This document shows, piece by piece, positions 48,708 through 57,588 of a stretch of 64,000 nucleotides of DNA. Source of the DNA: Chakrabartyella piscis (GTDB lineage Bacteria; Bacillota; Clostridia; Lachnospirales; Anaerotignaceae); the NCBI GenBank assembly GCA_030067835.1, contig CP092441.1, positions 682,001-746,000 on the forward strand, written 5' to 3'. Position numbers and translations under genes: made by a program. The notes under the pieces were generated by a model. That model had not been told where the DNA came from. It did not search any database and worked only from the letters and a program-made list of their open reading frames with translations. Every line of letters begins with the position of its first letter. Within the stretch, counting starts at the first letter, position 1.

Positions 48708-50765
48708 ATGACAAAACAAAAAAGGATTTTGACAGCAATCACAGGTATACTTGTATTGTTTGCAATGACAAGTTGTACCACAAGTCAACCAATAGAAGAA
48801 GTTGCAGAAATGACTACCATAGAAGAATCTGGAATTGTTGCCAGTGCAACCTATACCACAATTGAAGCACAAGAAAAGATATTGGAAGGTATCGTTGTAC
48901 AAGAACAATACGATGGCTATGCAGGGTATCAGGCTGGTTTGGATGAAATCTATTTGACCACCATTGCAGAAAATGAGTTCACACCAGCGAATCCATATAT
49001 CATTGTGAATCCATATGAAATTGCACCACAAAGTGCATTGATTGTGTTTGAAACAGAAGAAGCGGTGTCTGTCATCACTTCCATCCAAGGAAAAACACCA
49101 GAAACCACAATTACCCATACCAATAAGGATGCAACTACATACCATGAAATTCCTTTGATTGGTCTTTATGAAGGTGAAAATGTGGTGGAAGTGCTGCTTT
49201 CCAATGGAGAAAGCTATTTGTATTCCATCACCACACAAGATATTCCAACTGGATATATGAGCGAAGATACCATTGATGTATTGGCATCTGATGTGAGCCA
49301 ATTGTCTGATGGTTTGTATGTGTTGAAAAATACAGGACGTACTTTGTTGGATGTCAATGGTGATGTACGTGGATATTTCACAATTGGACTTGCAACATCT
49401 GGTTGTGATGAAGTGACAAAAGATGGTCATTTGTTTGTTTCCATTGATGAATATACCAATTATTCTGCTATTTTGGAATTGGACTATATGGGTCAAGTCT
49501 ATCGTGAAATCTACACAAACGATATGAATACCCACCATGAAGGGTATTTGATTGACGATAGTACCTTGCTTTTGGGTACTTCTTACATTGACTTGGATAC
49601 TTATGAAGTGACTTATTACAATCCAGCATTTGAAGACATTTTCAATTATGCAGGTGGTTCTGTAGAAGTGCGTAGCTATGGCGATATGGATGCATTGCAT
49701 TTGAATACCATTGAGTATGGCGGTGATGGATATATTCTGGTATCTCTAAGAAACCAACATGCAGTTGCAAAGCTCAGCTATCCAGAATTGGAAGTGCAAT
49801 GGGTTTTGTCTGTGTATGACAATGCTTATATGGGTTGGGAAGATGTGTATTTGACACCGATTGGCGATGATTTTGAATGGTTCTATTCCCAACATGATGT
49901 TAGCTTGGTGCGTGAAAATGAAGATGGTACTATGGATATTACCATTTTCGATAATGGTGTTCATCGTGGTTTGGATATCTATGCAGACTATCCAGATGAT
50001 GAATTGTATAGTAGAATGGTTTGCTATCGTGTAGACGAAGAAAATATGACTGTGGAACAAATTTGGGATTATGGTGAAGAATTGGGCAATCAATATTTGG
50101 GATTTGTTCATGGTAGCACACAATACATCCCAGAATCCAATACATATTTAGGCAATTTTGATGCACATGATGCCATTGAAACAGGTGGCTCTGAAGTACC
50201 TCGTGTTGCGTGTTATATCATTGAATTGACAGAAGACAAAGAAGTGGTATTGGAATTTGCTTTGGGTGCTGCTTGTTATCGAACAGAAAAATTATTGGCT
50301 GAAGTTTTGTATTCTGCATGGGAAGGTATTGGCGTTTCTACAAAAGAATATGCATTCATTGGAAATGGCGTAGAACCCTATTATAATACCATGTGGATGT
50401 CATCAGATGACGCTATGTTTGATATTTTGGAAATCAGCGCAAACCAAGACTTCTTGAATATTTCTGGTTGGGCTACCATCGAAAGTGCAAAGGATGCAGA
50501 AATCACAGAACGTAAATTGATTTTGGTGCATGAATCTACAGGCGTTGCATACCAATTCGAGGTAAGCACCAGTAGATGGTTGTTGCGAGCTGCAAGTGCC
50601 ACAGATGCTAGTTTGTCAGAATTGAATGGTACAGCTGGTTTCACTCAAAAACGTATGGATATTTCAGAATTGCCAGATGGTGATTACTCCATGACAGTGG
50701 TTTCTACCATCAATGGAAATCATTATGCAGCAGAATTGGAACAAGTGTTGCAAATTGGAAAGTAA
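48708..50765 (+). CDS. Arylsulfotransferase-family (ASST) lipoprotein
   Basis: A 685-residue exported protein: lipobox MTSC at about residues 21-24, then an N-terminal beta domain (about 60-190), then a six-bladed-propeller-like region. ASST-type segments are GDMDALHLNTIEYGGDGYIL and LVSLRNQHAVAKLSYP (about 325-355) and FSQHDVSLV-like FYSQHDVSL, with candidate catalytic His at DALHLN. ASSTs move sulfate between phenolic compounds without PAPS. ATG 48708 has TAGGAGG upstream. Not clearly linked to neighbours; single-gene unit. Confidence 0.8.
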   Translation: MTKQKRILTAITGILVLFAMTSCTTSQPIEEVAEMTTIEESGIVASATYTTIEAQEKILEGIVVQEQYDGYAGYQAGLDEIYLTTIAENEFTPANPYIIVNPYEIAPQSALIVFETEEAVSVITSIQGKTPETTITHTNKDATTYHEIPLIGLYEGENVVEVLLSNGESYLYSITTQDIPTGYMSEDTIDVLASDVSQLSDGLYVLKNTGRTLLDVNGDVRGYFTIGLATSGCDEVTKDGHLFVSIDEYTNYSAILELDYMGQVYREIYTNDMNTHHEGYLIDDSTLLLGTSYIDLDTYEVTYYNPAFEDIFNYAGGSVEVRSYGDMDALHLNTIEYGGDGYILVSLRNQHAVAKLSYPELEVQWVLSVYDNAYMGWEDVYLTPIGDDFEWFYSQHDVSLVRENEDGTMDITIFDNGVHRGLDIYADYPDDELYSRMVCYRVDEENMTVEQIWDYGEELGNQYLGFVHGSTQYIPESNTYLGNFDAHDAIETGGSEVPRVACYIIELTEDKEVVLEFALGAACYRTEKLLAEVLYSAWEGIGVSTKEYAFIGNGVEPYYNTMWMSSDDAMFDILEISANQDFLNISGWATIESAKDAEITERKLILVHESTGVAYQFEVSTSRWLLRAASATDASLSELNGTAGFTQKRMDISELPDGDYSMTVVSTINGNHYAAELEQVLQIGK

Positions 50766-50784
50766 TAATCAATAAGGTATAGGA

Positions 50785-50815
50785 GGGTCTCAATTTATAT
50801 TGGGACCTTTTTTGA
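50785..50815 (+). terminator. Terminator after the arylsulfotransferase gene
   Basis: GGTCTCAAT (50786-50794) / ATTGGGACC (50799-50807), then T6. Confidence 0.85.
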
Positions 50816-50844
50816 TGCCATAAATTCCAATGGATTGCATATAC

Positions 50845-50871
50845 CTGTAGGGACAGCCATAGCGGCTGTCC
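50845..50871 (+). repeat. Variable-stem hairpin repeat
   Basis: TGTAGGGACAGCC-ATAGC-GGCTGTCCG. Confidence 0.85.
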
Positions 50872-51043
50872 GAAACGAATACATTAAGTTTTTCTCATAC
50901 ATTTTTAATGTAAGAATATCTTAAACTTCCAAGACTTGTTTTGTAATAATTCTATGATAGAATGGTTATAAATGTAAATTTGATGGATTTATGATAAAAA
51001 ATGATAATTATGTACTAAAATAAATACAATGGAGGTGGGGTAT

Positions 51044-51751
51044 TTGGCGAAAAGCATCATTCGTTTGCGGAATGTTCGTAAAATATACAAAATGGGTTCT
51101 GAAACCATACCAGCAGTTGGAGGTGTGGATTTACGGATTCGACAAGGTGAAGTTTGCTGTTTGTTTGGGAAATCTGGTTCTGGAAAATCCACATTGCTGA
51201 ACCTTTTGGCTGGTCTGGAGAAACCAACATCAGGCGAAATTATATTCAATAAAAAACACATAGAACGTATGAGTGAAGATCATTTGGCTAGTTTCAGACA
51301 ACAATATGTAGGTTTTGTGTTCCAATCCTATAATCTGTTGCCAACTTTGACTGCTTTGGAAAATGTAACACTACCTTTGATTTTCAAAAATGTACCCATA
51401 GAAGAAAGAAAACAACGAGCCATGAAAATGCTCAAAGCAGTTGGTTTGGAGGATAGAGCACATCATAAACCACAGGAAATGAGTGGTGGTCAACAACAAC
51501 GTGTCAGCATTGCAAGGGCATTCATCAACAATCCACAAGTGGTGTTTGCAGATGAACCGACAGGCAACTTGGATACCAAAACCACATATGAAATGATGGA
51601 TTTGATTACAGGTTTGGCAAAAGAAAACAACCAAACATTGGTCATTGTGACACATGATATGGAACTGGCAGACTATGCAGATCGAATTGTTGTATTGTCA
51701 GATGGAAAAATTGAGAGTATAACCGAACGTACTACACAGGAGGAAAAATAA
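51044..51751 (+). CDS. MacB/LolD-type ABC transporter ATP-binding protein
   Basis: A 235-residue ATPase. Walker A GKSGSGKST, Q-loop GFVFQSYNLLPTLTALENV, signature MSGGQQQR, Walker B VVFADEPTGNLDTK and switch VTHD. The start is taken as TTG 51044 because GGAGGTGGGG lies just before it; ATG 51029 would place the ribosome site inside the gene. It forms an operon with a large exported protein and a MacB-like permease. Confidence 0.92.
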   Translation: MAKSIIRLRNVRKIYKMGSETIPAVGGVDLRIRQGEVCCLFGKSGSGKSTLLNLLAGLEKPTSGEIIFNKKHIERMSEDHLASFRQQYVGFVFQSYNLLPTLTALENVTLPLIFKNVPIEERKQRAMKMLKAVGLEDRAHHKPQEMSGGQQQRVSIARAFINNPQVVFADEPTGNLDTKTTYEMMDLITGLAKENNQTLVIVTHDMELADYADRIVVLSDGKIESITERTTQEEK

Positions 51752-51753
51752 AT

Positions 51754-53826
51754 ATGAGAACAACAAATTGGAAAAAACTTGTGACATTGCTCTTGATGTG
51801 TGTTGCATTGGTAATGCCAAGCATAACCGTATATGCAGATACTGCATCCATTGTAGTGGGTGGTGAAAAGATACATGCCATTGAAAGTGGTGTGGATAAC
51901 ACCATAAACTTGCAAGTGAAGAACAAAGGAACAGGCACAACAGGCACTATTTTTACAGAAGCGGTGGTGTCTCCAACAGATCCTGTGCGTGTACAAATTA
52001 AAAGTGGTGCCAATATTAGCAGTCTTGGTCAAAATGCAGTTGCAGATTTGACTTTGGTGGTGAAGGTAACAGGTGAAGTGAAAGAATCCACATATCCTGT
52101 AACATTGAACTTTACCTATAATGGGTATTCCACACAAGATACCATTTATTTGGAAATGAAAGACTTTACAAAGGAAGCACAATTTGGTTTGACCAATATG
52201 CAAATGACACCATCTAGTTTGTCTACAGGTGAAAGTGGTGTGTTGTCTGGTTCCATCCAAAACCAAAGCACCTATACCATGCATGACGTGAATATCAGCT
52301 TAGAAAATTTGGAAACCACAGGCATTAGCTTGGCTTCTGGTTTCTCCAATCAATATATTTCTGAAATTGTAGGTGGTACCAGTCAAAATTTCAATTTCCA
52401 ATTGGCAACCAGTACAGATATGGCAACTGGAAATTACCCTGTGACTATTTTGCTGACTTATAAAAATCAATATGGCACTGTTACAGAAAAAACACAACAA
52501 TATTACATCAATGTAGGTGGTGTTTCTGGTCAAACTTCAGAAGTTTTGATTCAAAATATGGTGGAACCAAGTGGCACATATGATGTCAATGAAAACTTCA
52601 CCATTACCTTTGATTTGTATAATGATGGTAGCGTTTCTGCAAAGGATATCATTGTCACTGCATCTCCAATAGATGCTTCTGCTGTGGTACCAAAATCCAA
52701 TAGTATGAAAACCATTTCTGAACTTAGCGTAGGTGAATCTTATCCAATTAGTTTCACTTTTGCAGGAACAGCAGCAGCCAATACACAAAACCATGCAATT
52801 GAATTTGCAGTGGAATATACATCAGGTGGCTCAAAGGTGCATACCACAAGACAATTTGCCGGTGTCAATGTATATAACCCTGATAGTGATGATACAACAG
52901 AAAGCAAACCTAGAATCATTGTACAAGAATACCATGCAGACCCCATCAGCGTTATGGCTGGTGAAGAATTTGATTTGTCTATGGTATTGTGGAATGCAAG
53001 CAGTGAAAAAGATGTAAAGAATATAAAAATGTACTTCTCATTGGCAGAAGAAACATCTTCTGAAAGCGAAACATCAGGCAATGTGTTCATTCCAGTGAAT
53101 AGCAGCAATACCTTCTATTTTGATGAAATTCCATCTCGTGGGACAGTGGATAAATCCATGCGTTTGTATGTGGTACCAGAAGCACAACCCAAAACATATA
53201 CACTGACTGTCAATTTTGAATATGAAGATGCATCTGGCAATGAATACACAGCAACAGAGCTTTTGGGTATCAACGTGAAACAATCCACAGAAATCCAAAT
53301 GGATGACTTTGCAATTCCAGATATGGTGGAAATGTATATGCCTGTAAATGTATCCTTTGGCTATTACAATACAGGTAGAGTCACCCTCAATAATGTTATG
53401 GTGCGTGTAGAAGGTGATGTGGAATGTGATTCCAAGAATACATATATCGGTAATATGGAAACAGGCGATAGCGAATATTATGATGTGATGTTTACACCAA
53501 TGACAGCTGGTGAAGTGCCTGTGAGCATTGTCATTTCCTATGAAGATGCAACTGGTGAAGTCTATGAAGAACGTAGAGATTTCAATATGAATGTTATGGA
53601 ACCTTATATGCCAGAAATGGATGATATGGAAATGATGCCAGAAGAACCACCTGTGGATATGAAGAAAATGGCAATTTCCATCAGTTTGTTGGCAGTTGGC
53701 TTGTTGGCACTCTTTGTGTTCATCAAAAAACAAAAGGGCAATATGGAAGATGCACATGCCTATGCATATGATGATGAAGAAGACGAAGAAGACGAAGAAG
53801 ATGACGAAGAAGGGATGTCTTTATGA
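51754..53826 (+). CDS. Large exported beta-sandwich protein of the MacB-like operon
   Basis: A 690-residue protein with a signal peptide ending VYADT (about residue 29). Four to five beta-sandwich repeats of CARDB/NPCBM-like type follow, recognisable by recurring phrases such as VKNKGTGTTG, NQSTYTMHDVNISLEN, LYNDGSVSAKDIIV, LWNASSEKDVKNI and YYNTGRVTLNNVMV. A C-terminal membrane helix (about 631-652) ends in a highly acidic tail (DDEEDEEDEEDDEEG). It is likely membrane-anchored, facing outward, filling the MacA-like adaptor role. Overlaps the permease gene by 4 bp. Confidence 0.8.
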   Translation: MRTTNWKKLVTLLLMCVALVMPSITVYADTASIVVGGEKIHAIESGVDNTINLQVKNKGTGTTGTIFTEAVVSPTDPVRVQIKSGANISSLGQNAVADLTLVVKVTGEVKESTYPVTLNFTYNGYSTQDTIYLEMKDFTKEAQFGLTNMQMTPSSLSTGESGVLSGSIQNQSTYTMHDVNISLENLETTGISLASGFSNQYISEIVGGTSQNFNFQLATSTDMATGNYPVTILLTYKNQYGTVTEKTQQYYINVGGVSGQTSEVLIQNMVEPSGTYDVNENFTITFDLYNDGSVSAKDIIVTASPIDASAVVPKSNSMKTISELSVGESYPISFTFAGTAAANTQNHAIEFAVEYTSGGSKVHTTRQFAGVNVYNPDSDDTTESKPRIIVQEYHADPISVMAGEEFDLSMVLWNASSEKDVKNIKMYFSLAEETSSESETSGNVFIPVNSSNTFYFDEIPSRGTVDKSMRLYVVPEAQPKTYTLTVNFEYEDASGNEYTATELLGINVKQSTEIQMDDFAIPDMVEMYMPVNVSFGYYNTGRVTLNNVMVRVEGDVECDSKNTYIGNMETGDSEYYDVMFTPMTAGEVPVSIVISYEDATGEVYEERRDFNMNVMEPYMPEMDDMEMMPEEPPVDMKKMAISISLLAVGLLALFVFIKKQKGNMEDAHAYAYDDEEDEEDEEDDEEGMSL

Positions 53827-55139
53827 GTATAAAAGATCTCTTGGATATGGCACTTAGAAATCTCCTAAAGCGTAAACTGCGTACCTTCTTGACCATTTTA
53901 GGCGTTGTCATTGGTACAACTTCCATTGTGGTGATGGTGTCCATTGGTTTGGGGATGAATCAAACCTTTGCAAACCAATTGTCTGAATGGGGTAGCTTGC
54001 AAGTCATTGATGTCTATTCTCAAAATAGCAATATGTATTGGGGTGGCAATGATGAGGAATCTACCTTTGAAGGTGAAGCACCAAAACTGGATGATGCAGC
54101 CATTGCAGAGTTCAAATTGATGGATTCTGTGGAAGCGGTGTCACCAGTTGTGGATATGTATTTGAAAATGCAGTTTGATAAATACGTTGCAGATGCGTCT
54201 ATTCGAGGGATTGAACCAGCAGCAATGGAAGCACTTGGATTTAAGGTGGAACAAGGTAGATATCTCAATGGTGAAGATGGAAAAGCCATTGTTTTGGGTG
54301 CAGATGTGATGTTTTATGACCCAAAGCTCAGCTGGGAAATGGTTTATTCCACAGAACCACCAGAGGTATATCCTTTGGATGAAACAGTGGAGGTTTCCTA
54401 TGATTGGAACTTGGGTACTAGAGATGCAGACAAATCCATCAAATCCACAAAATTTGAAGTGGTGGGAATCACACCTTCAGGGGGTATGGATGGTTGGTCT
54501 GTGTATATGCCAATTGCAGAAGCCAAGAAAATACAAGAAGCACAGTTGGAATGGCAAGAAGAAATGTGGGGTAGTAGCTCCAGTAGTAGCCAAAAAGATA
54601 AAGAATACGATCGTGTCATGGTGAAGGTAGACAATATGGATGATGTGCGTGTGATACAACAATCCATCAAAGATATGGGATTTCGAGCATCTAGCTTGAC
54701 AGACCAATTGGATGCCATGAATGAAACCACAAAAATGTTACGTGTGGTTTTGGGTGCAATTGGAGCCATTTCTTTAGTGGTTGCTGCAATTGGTATCACC
54801 AATACCATGGTTATGGCAATTTATGAAAGAACACGTGAAATTGGTATTATGAAGGTCATTGGTGCTTCCCTGAGAGATATCAAATTGTTGTTCTTGACCG
54901 AAGCAGCATTCATTGGCTTTGGCGGTGGCATCTTGGGTGCTTTGTTCAGTTTGATTATGTCCAAAATCATCAACTATTTCGCCATGTCTCAAGGTGGTGG
55001 CGGATTCAGTTCCTATATTCCAGTTTGGTTGTATGTAGGTTCCATTGGCTTTGCAACAGTCATTGGTATCTTGTCTGGATATTTGCCAGCACAAAGAGCA
55101 ATGAAACTGTCTGCATTGTCTGCGATTAAGACAGAATAA
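53823..55139 (+). CDS. MacB/FtsX-family ABC transporter permease
   Basis: A 438-residue permease: N-terminal LLDMALRNLLKRKLRTFLTILGVVIGTTSIVVMV (cytoplasmic lead and helix 1, about 5-40), a large extracellular MacB-PCD-like domain (about 45-310) and three C-terminal helices with TREIGIMKVIGASLRDI between them. A Ser-rich stretch (GSSSSSSQ) marks the extracellular domain. These permeases act in export or cell-envelope mechanotransmission rather than import. Confidence 0.9.
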   Translation: MSIKDLLDMALRNLLKRKLRTFLTILGVVIGTTSIVVMVSIGLGMNQTFANQLSEWGSLQVIDVYSQNSNMYWGGNDEESTFEGEAPKLDDAAIAEFKLMDSVEAVSPVVDMYLKMQFDKYVADASIRGIEPAAMEALGFKVEQGRYLNGEDGKAIVLGADVMFYDPKLSWEMVYSTEPPEVYPLDETVEVSYDWNLGTRDADKSIKSTKFEVVGITPSGGMDGWSVYMPIAEAKKIQEAQLEWQEEMWGSSSSSSQKDKEYDRVMVKVDNMDDVRVIQQSIKDMGFRASSLTDQLDAMNETTKMLRVVLGAIGAISLVVAAIGITNTMVMAIYERTREIGIMKVIGASLRDIKLLFLTEAAFIGFGGGILGALFSLIMSKIINYFAMSQGGGGFSSYIPVWLYVGSIGFATVIGILSGYLPAQRAMKLSALSAIKTE

Positions 55140-55142
55140 AAT

Positions 55143-55219
55143 TGATATTTTGTGTAGTAAAATACGCCACAAAATTGCAGTGTATTGTAAATGTAGGGGC
55201 GTTCCTATGTGAACGCCCA
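55143..55219. repeat. Palindrome and variable-stem hairpin after the ABC operon
   Basis: GATATTTTGTGTAGTAAAATAC (55143-55165) is related to the ATATTTTACGTAGTAAAATAT palindrome at 41779. A variable-stem hairpin, TGTAGGGGCGTTC-CTATGT-GAACGCCC, is at 55192-55219. Confidence 0.8.
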
Positions 55220-55308
55220 TCATCAATAGCCACGAAATGAAATTATATCGCAAACCAAAAATCATCCTACAACAGGGATTGATATTTCAATTTTAGGAGG
55301 AAGATACA

Positions 55309-55515
55309 ATGTACATATACAAAACAGAAATTTTAACAGTTGGTACAAAATGGTTTTCAGATAAAGCGAATACCAAAGATATCGCTTTGTTGGATCAGCT
55401 CATCAACGATAAAACTGCTGAAGGATGGGAATTGGTCACATATGACTATATGGCAACATCTCTACAAGTGAAAGGTGCATTTGTTGTTACATTTAGAAAA
55501 CAACAAAATTGTTAA
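55309..55515 (+). CDS. DUF4177-family small protein
   Basis: A 68-residue protein of the DUF4177 type: YKTEIL start, LDQLINDKTAEGWELVTYDY core and VVTFRK end. A good AGGAGG precedes the ATG. Function unknown. Confidence 0.8.
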   Translation: MYIYKTEILTVGTKWFSDKANTKDIALLDQLINDKTAEGWELVTYDYMATSLQVKGAFVVTFRKQQNC

Positions 55516-55525
55516 TTCAATGCAA

Positions 55526-55550
55526 CTGTAGGGGAGGATATTATCCTCCA
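55526..55550 (+). repeat. Variable-stem hairpin repeat
   Basis: TGTAGGGGAGGATATTATCCTCC, the same stem as the copies at 15776 and 60099. Confidence 0.85.
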
Positions 55551-55623
55551 GCAACAAACCACGCAAAATTTACATTTTCTATTATGAGGAATTTCGCTTT
55601 CCAACAGGATAGGAGGTGTAAAT

Positions 55624-55731
55624 ATGAAGAAACGTAGTACAGCAGGTTTGATTTTAGACTTAGTTTTGACCATCTGTACAGGTGGTTTGTGGTTGATTTG
55701 GATTTTAATTCGATATCTACGTAGAAGTTAA
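55624..55731 (+). CDS. 35-residue single-helix membrane peptide
   Basis: A 36-codon ORF with AGGAGG 8 bases before the ATG. The peptide has a basic start (MKKRS), a 20-residue hydrophobic helix with CTGGLWLIWILIR, and a basic end (RYLRRS). Followed by a terminator. The pattern resembles small membrane proteins of phage or toxin type and very short DUF-family inner-membrane peptides; no function can be assigned. Confidence 0.6.
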   Translation: MKKRSTAGLILDLVLTICTGGLWLIWILIRYLRRS

Positions 55732-55745
55732 AAACGTATGACATG

Positions 55746-55778
55746 AGGGAGTTTCTACAACTGTAGAGGCTCCTTTTT
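55746..55778 (+). terminator. Terminator after the 35-residue peptide gene
   Basis: GGGAGTTTCTACA / TGTAGAGGCTCC stem (55747-55773), then T5. Confidence 0.85.
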
Positions 55779-55833
55779 CTATGGAATTGTTTAAACAAAT
55801 GGTTTTTGGATATACTATCTTTGCAAAAAGGAG

Positions 55834-56493
55834 ATGATTTCAATAATTCACTTGGCGACAGCACCCATTTGCATTGGCTTATTTTACACATATATCCGTG
55901 ACAAGTACGAAAAAGAACCCATTTATATGTTGTTTTTGGGTTTGTTGTATGGTGTCATTGCAACCTTTGTCATTTATGCATTTGGTGTCTGGCTGGAAGG
56001 TGTTTTGCCACATGAAGAAACACCATTTTACACAGCATTTGTCAGCTCTGCATTTGTGGAGGAGCTTGTAAAATATATTTTTTTATTTGCATTTTTACGA
56101 AACAACAAAGAAAACAATGAACCTTTTGACTGCATTGTCTATGCTGTGTTTTTGTCACTTGGGTTTGCATGGTTGGAGAATATTGTGTATGTAAATCATC
56201 CAACAATGGGTGGTATTGGCACTGGATTTTTACGTGGTGTGGTATCGGTTCCATCACATGGGTTGTTTGGTGTTTGGATGGGGTATCATTTCGGACAAGC
56301 AAAATTTTTCCATAAAAGAAGTGGATATCTATGGGCATTTCTTGCACCTTATTTGGTACATGGTGGATACAATTATTTTTTATTGGCAGAATCCAATTGG
56401 TTTTGGGTTCCATTTATTGTGCTGGAAATTTGTCTTTGGAAATGGTCTTTTGTATACATGAAACGGTTTCAATTGACATCACCCTTTAAATAA
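55834..56493 (+). CDS. PrsW-family intramembrane metalloprotease
   Basis: A 219-residue protein with about seven helices. The PrsW signature residues are visible: FVEELVKY (EE motif, about 75), GFAWLENIVY (second Glu, about 113), SVPSHGLFGVWMG (His, about 140) and LVHGGYN (His, about 178). PrsW cleaves anti-sigma factors in Bacillus and Clostridium; no anti-sigma gene is nearby. The AAAGGAG ribosome site directly abuts ATG 55834 (zero spacing), so an ATA or ATT codon 9-12 bases later could be the true start. Confidence 0.85.
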   Translation: MISIIHLATAPICIGLFYTYIRDKYEKEPIYMLFLGLLYGVIATFVIYAFGVWLEGVLPHEETPFYTAFVSSAFVEELVKYIFLFAFLRNNKENNEPFDCIVYAVFLSLGFAWLENIVYVNHPTMGGIGTGFLRGVVSVPSHGLFGVWMGYHFGQAKFFHKRSGYLWAFLAPYLVHGGYNYFLLAESNWFWVPFIVLEICLWKWSFVYMKRFQLTSPFK

Positions 56494-56569
56494 GAAAAAA
56501 ATATGTGGTATTTGGATAGTTTTCATAAAAAATAGGCATTTAGTTTTTACATTCTGTGAGTAGTTTTTA

Positions 56570-56598
56570 TTGAAAAATTCCACAAAACAGGTTATACT
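56570..56598 (+). promoter_or_regulatory. Promoter of the Nudix gene
   Basis: TTGAAA (56570-56575), 17-bp spacer, TATACT (56593-56598). Confidence 0.75.
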
Positions 56599-56639
56599 AA
56601 TACTAATGACATGTAATGGGTATTTGTGGAGGTAGAACA

Positions 56640-57107
56640 GTGGTAGAAGCGGTGAGCTGTGGCGGTATCGTCATATACAAATGGAAAATCCTTCTGTTGT
56701 ATAAGAACCAAAACGGCAGATATATGGGTTGGGTATTGCCCAAAGGCACTGTGGAAGAAGGCGAATCCTATCGCCAGACTGCTTTGCGTGAAGTCAAAGA
56801 GGAATCTGGTGCCACTGGTGAAATCATCAAATATGTTGGCAAAACACAATATACCTTTAAGGGTGGTGACGATATCGTCAACAAAACGGTGCATTGGTAT
56901 TTGATGAGTGCAAATTCGTTTTTTTGCAAGCCACAAAGTGAAGAGTTTTTCGCAGATGCAGGGTTTTATAAATTCCATGAGGCATATCATCTTTTGAAGT
57001 TCAATGATGAACGCCAAATGTTAAAAAAAGCCTATTATGAGTATAGCGAATTGCGTAAAAACAAAGAGTTCTTGAAAAAGAGATTTTCCGAGAATCCAAA
57101 TTTATAA
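56640..57107 (+). CDS. Nudix hydrolase
   Basis: A 155-residue Nudix protein. The Nudix box spans about residues 35-57: GTVEEGESYRQTALREVKEESG in pieces, with GxxxxxE and REVKEE intact. Such enzymes hydrolyse nucleoside diphosphate derivatives (Ap4A, NDP-sugars or oxidised nucleotides). GTG 56640 has GGAGGT seven bases upstream. Substrate unknown. Confidence 0.92.
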   Translation: MVEAVSCGGIVIYKWKILLLYKNQNGRYMGWVLPKGTVEEGESYRQTALREVKEESGATGEIIKYVGKTQYTFKGGDDIVNKTVHWYLMSANSFFCKPQSEEFFADAGFYKFHEAYHLLKFNDERQMLKKAYYEYSELRKNKEFLKKRFSENPNL

Positions 57108-57134
57108 TCCAAACAAAGAAAAGGAGAAACGCTT

Positions 57135-57446
57135 ATGAAAAAATATTTTGAAGTAACACCTGATTTTGATGGTTTGAAAAACAAAATTATCGTTATGAAA
57201 GATAGCGATGATAAAAAAATGTTCTATGTTGCAATTGCAGTGATGGTTGCTTTGTTGGCAGCAGTTGCTTTTGGCGTTGCATATTTGTTGAAAACCAAAA
57301 TGGAAGACGAATACGATGAATTCGACGAAGATTGGGACTATGATTGGGAAGACGAAGACTTCGATGATGAAGACGAATGCGATTGTGACGAATGTTGTTG
57401 TACAGACAAAGATGTAGATGCAAGCGTAGAAGTAGAAGAAGTTTAA
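57135..57446 (+). CDS. Small membrane protein with acidic tail and Cys cluster
   Basis: A 103-residue protein: charged N-terminal part (1-30), one membrane helix (about 31-51), then a tail of about 50 residues that is almost half Asp/Glu (DEYDEFDEDWDYDWEDEDF in part) and contains CDCDECCC. The Cys/Asp cluster suggests metal binding at the membrane face. No signal peptide. I do not recognise a family. AAAGGAG precedes the start; it shares the transcript with the Nudix gene. Confidence 0.65.
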   Translation: MKKYFEVTPDFDGLKNKIIVMKDSDDKKMFYVAIAVMVALLAAVAFGVAYLLKTKMEDEYDEFDEDWDYDWEDEDFDDEDECDCDECCCTDKDVDASVEVEEV

Positions 57447-57487
57447 TTTTTAGAGTAATTTTGCACTAAGATAGTTTGAAGCAATTG

Positions 57488-57572
57488 GAGTGATGAATGA
57501 TGAAATACCTATTTGTCACTCCATTTTCAACCCCTGGTTGGGACAAAAAAAGCATCTTGGGACGCATTGAGA
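57488..57572 (+). promoter_or_regulatory. Hairpin and CggR-operator-like repeats upstream of cggR
   Basis: GGAGTGA (57488-57494) / TCACTCC (57516-57522) forms a hairpin followed by ATTTT. Downstream are two TGGGAC half-sites (57539-57544 and 57558-57563), 19 bp apart, each followed six or so bases later by AGCA/AGAC. The known B. subtilis CggR operator is CGGGAC-N6-TGTC in direct repeat with a 20-bp period, so this is a likely autoregulatory site, not proven. Confidence 0.5.
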
Positions 57573-57588
57573 CCAAAGGAGGTGAAGT

